Origin: Proteobacteria bacterium UBA3588
GTDB lineage: Bacteria; Pseudomonadota; Gammaproteobacteria; Thiohalomonadales; Thiohalomonadaceae
Length of the DNA stretch: 6,417 nt
Reading direction: 5' to 3'
Assembly (NCBI GenBank): GCA_002376325.1
Contig: DFMR01000113.1
Span: 2,799 to 9,215 of the forward strand
Part shown: positions 6,273 through 6,417 of the stretch, piece after piece
How positions within the stretch are numbered: position 1 is the stretch's first letter
How the letters are laid out: every line of letters begins with the position of its first letter
Program-made: the position numbers and the translations under genes
Notes under the pieces: generated by a model
The model's input: the letters and a program-made list of their open reading frames with translations, nothing else
Told to the model about the DNA's origin: nothing
Databases searched by the model: none

Positions 6273-6417
6273 TTATGTCTTTTGCTGATCGTTTACGTCG
6301 GCAGGTTTGTGCAGTTCGATGCGGCGGAACCAGCCGCCGGCCAGCACCGGCTCGTCGCTGTGCAGGTTCAGTTGCGGGCAGCAGTCGAGCACCTGCTCGA
6401 ATACCACGTCGGTGCGG
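6273..6417 (-). CDS. C-terminal fragment of an unidentified protein
   Basis: The minus strand is open from the window edge to a TAA at 6273-6275, giving the last 47 residues of a gene whose start lies beyond 6417. The peptide includes TDVVFEQVLDCC, then LHSDEPVLAGGWFRRIELHK, and ends in a polar tail, VNDQQKT. Codon choice is GC-rich like its neighbours, and the sequence is protein-like, with helical VVFEQVLDC followed by strand-like segments. It is neither ApaG nor RsmA, the genes upstream of apaH in E. coli. The pattern of a helix, P-x-L-x-L, DEPV and then R-x-I-x-L-x-K-P loosely resembles the C-terminal end of bacterial cytochrome P450s. This is a weak guess, and the heme-binding region would lie outside the window. 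It reads toward apaH with a 177-base gap. Confidence 0.6.
   Translation of the reverse strand, partial: RTDVVFEQVLDCCPQLNLHSDEPVLAGGWFRRIELHKPADVNDQQKT

Overview
The window looks like chromosomal DNA of a GC-rich gammaproteobacterium. The evidence is a ThyA of exactly E. coli length and residue numbering, a single-domain chromosomal-type FolA, and an ApaH of the symmetrical Ap4A hydrolase family, which is mainly proteobacterial. Gene density is high, and no rRNA, tRNA, CRISPR array, insertion sequence or phage gene was seen. The species cannot be named from the sequence.

Layout. On the plus strand, thyA (23-817), folA (876-1433) and a very large membrane-bound GGDEF-EAL sensor gene (about 1459-5244) run in one direction with gaps of 58 and about 25 bases, so they are probably co-transcribed. 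On the minus strand, apaH (5262-6095) converges on the sensor gene and leaves only 17 bases between the two stop codons. Upstream of apaH is a 177-base non-coding stretch (6096-6272). It holds a likely apaH promoter and short 9-bp-periodic G-tracts and C-tracts. The last 145 bases carry the C-terminal 47 codons of another minus-strand gene that runs off the window and that I cannot identify securely.

How the genes fit together. ThyA makes dTMP while oxidising methylene-tetrahydrofolate to dihydrofolate, and FolA reduces dihydrofolate back to tetrahydrofolate, so the first two genes form one metabolic cycle. In E. coli, folA and apaH are convergent neighbours. Here the same arrangement is seen, but a 1,261-residue sensor lies between them, co-oriented with folA. 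It has a periplasmic sensing domain, four PAS domains, GGDEF and EAL, and it would make and/or degrade cyclic di-GMP. Both catalytic motifs and the GGDEF inhibitory site look intact.

Most of the window is ordinary. The points worth a second look are the position of the cyclic di-GMP gene inside a folate/thymidylate unit, the 24-residue N-terminal extension of FolA encoded by repeat-like DNA, and the periodic G/C tracts around the apaH promoter. I saw no clearly new biological system.
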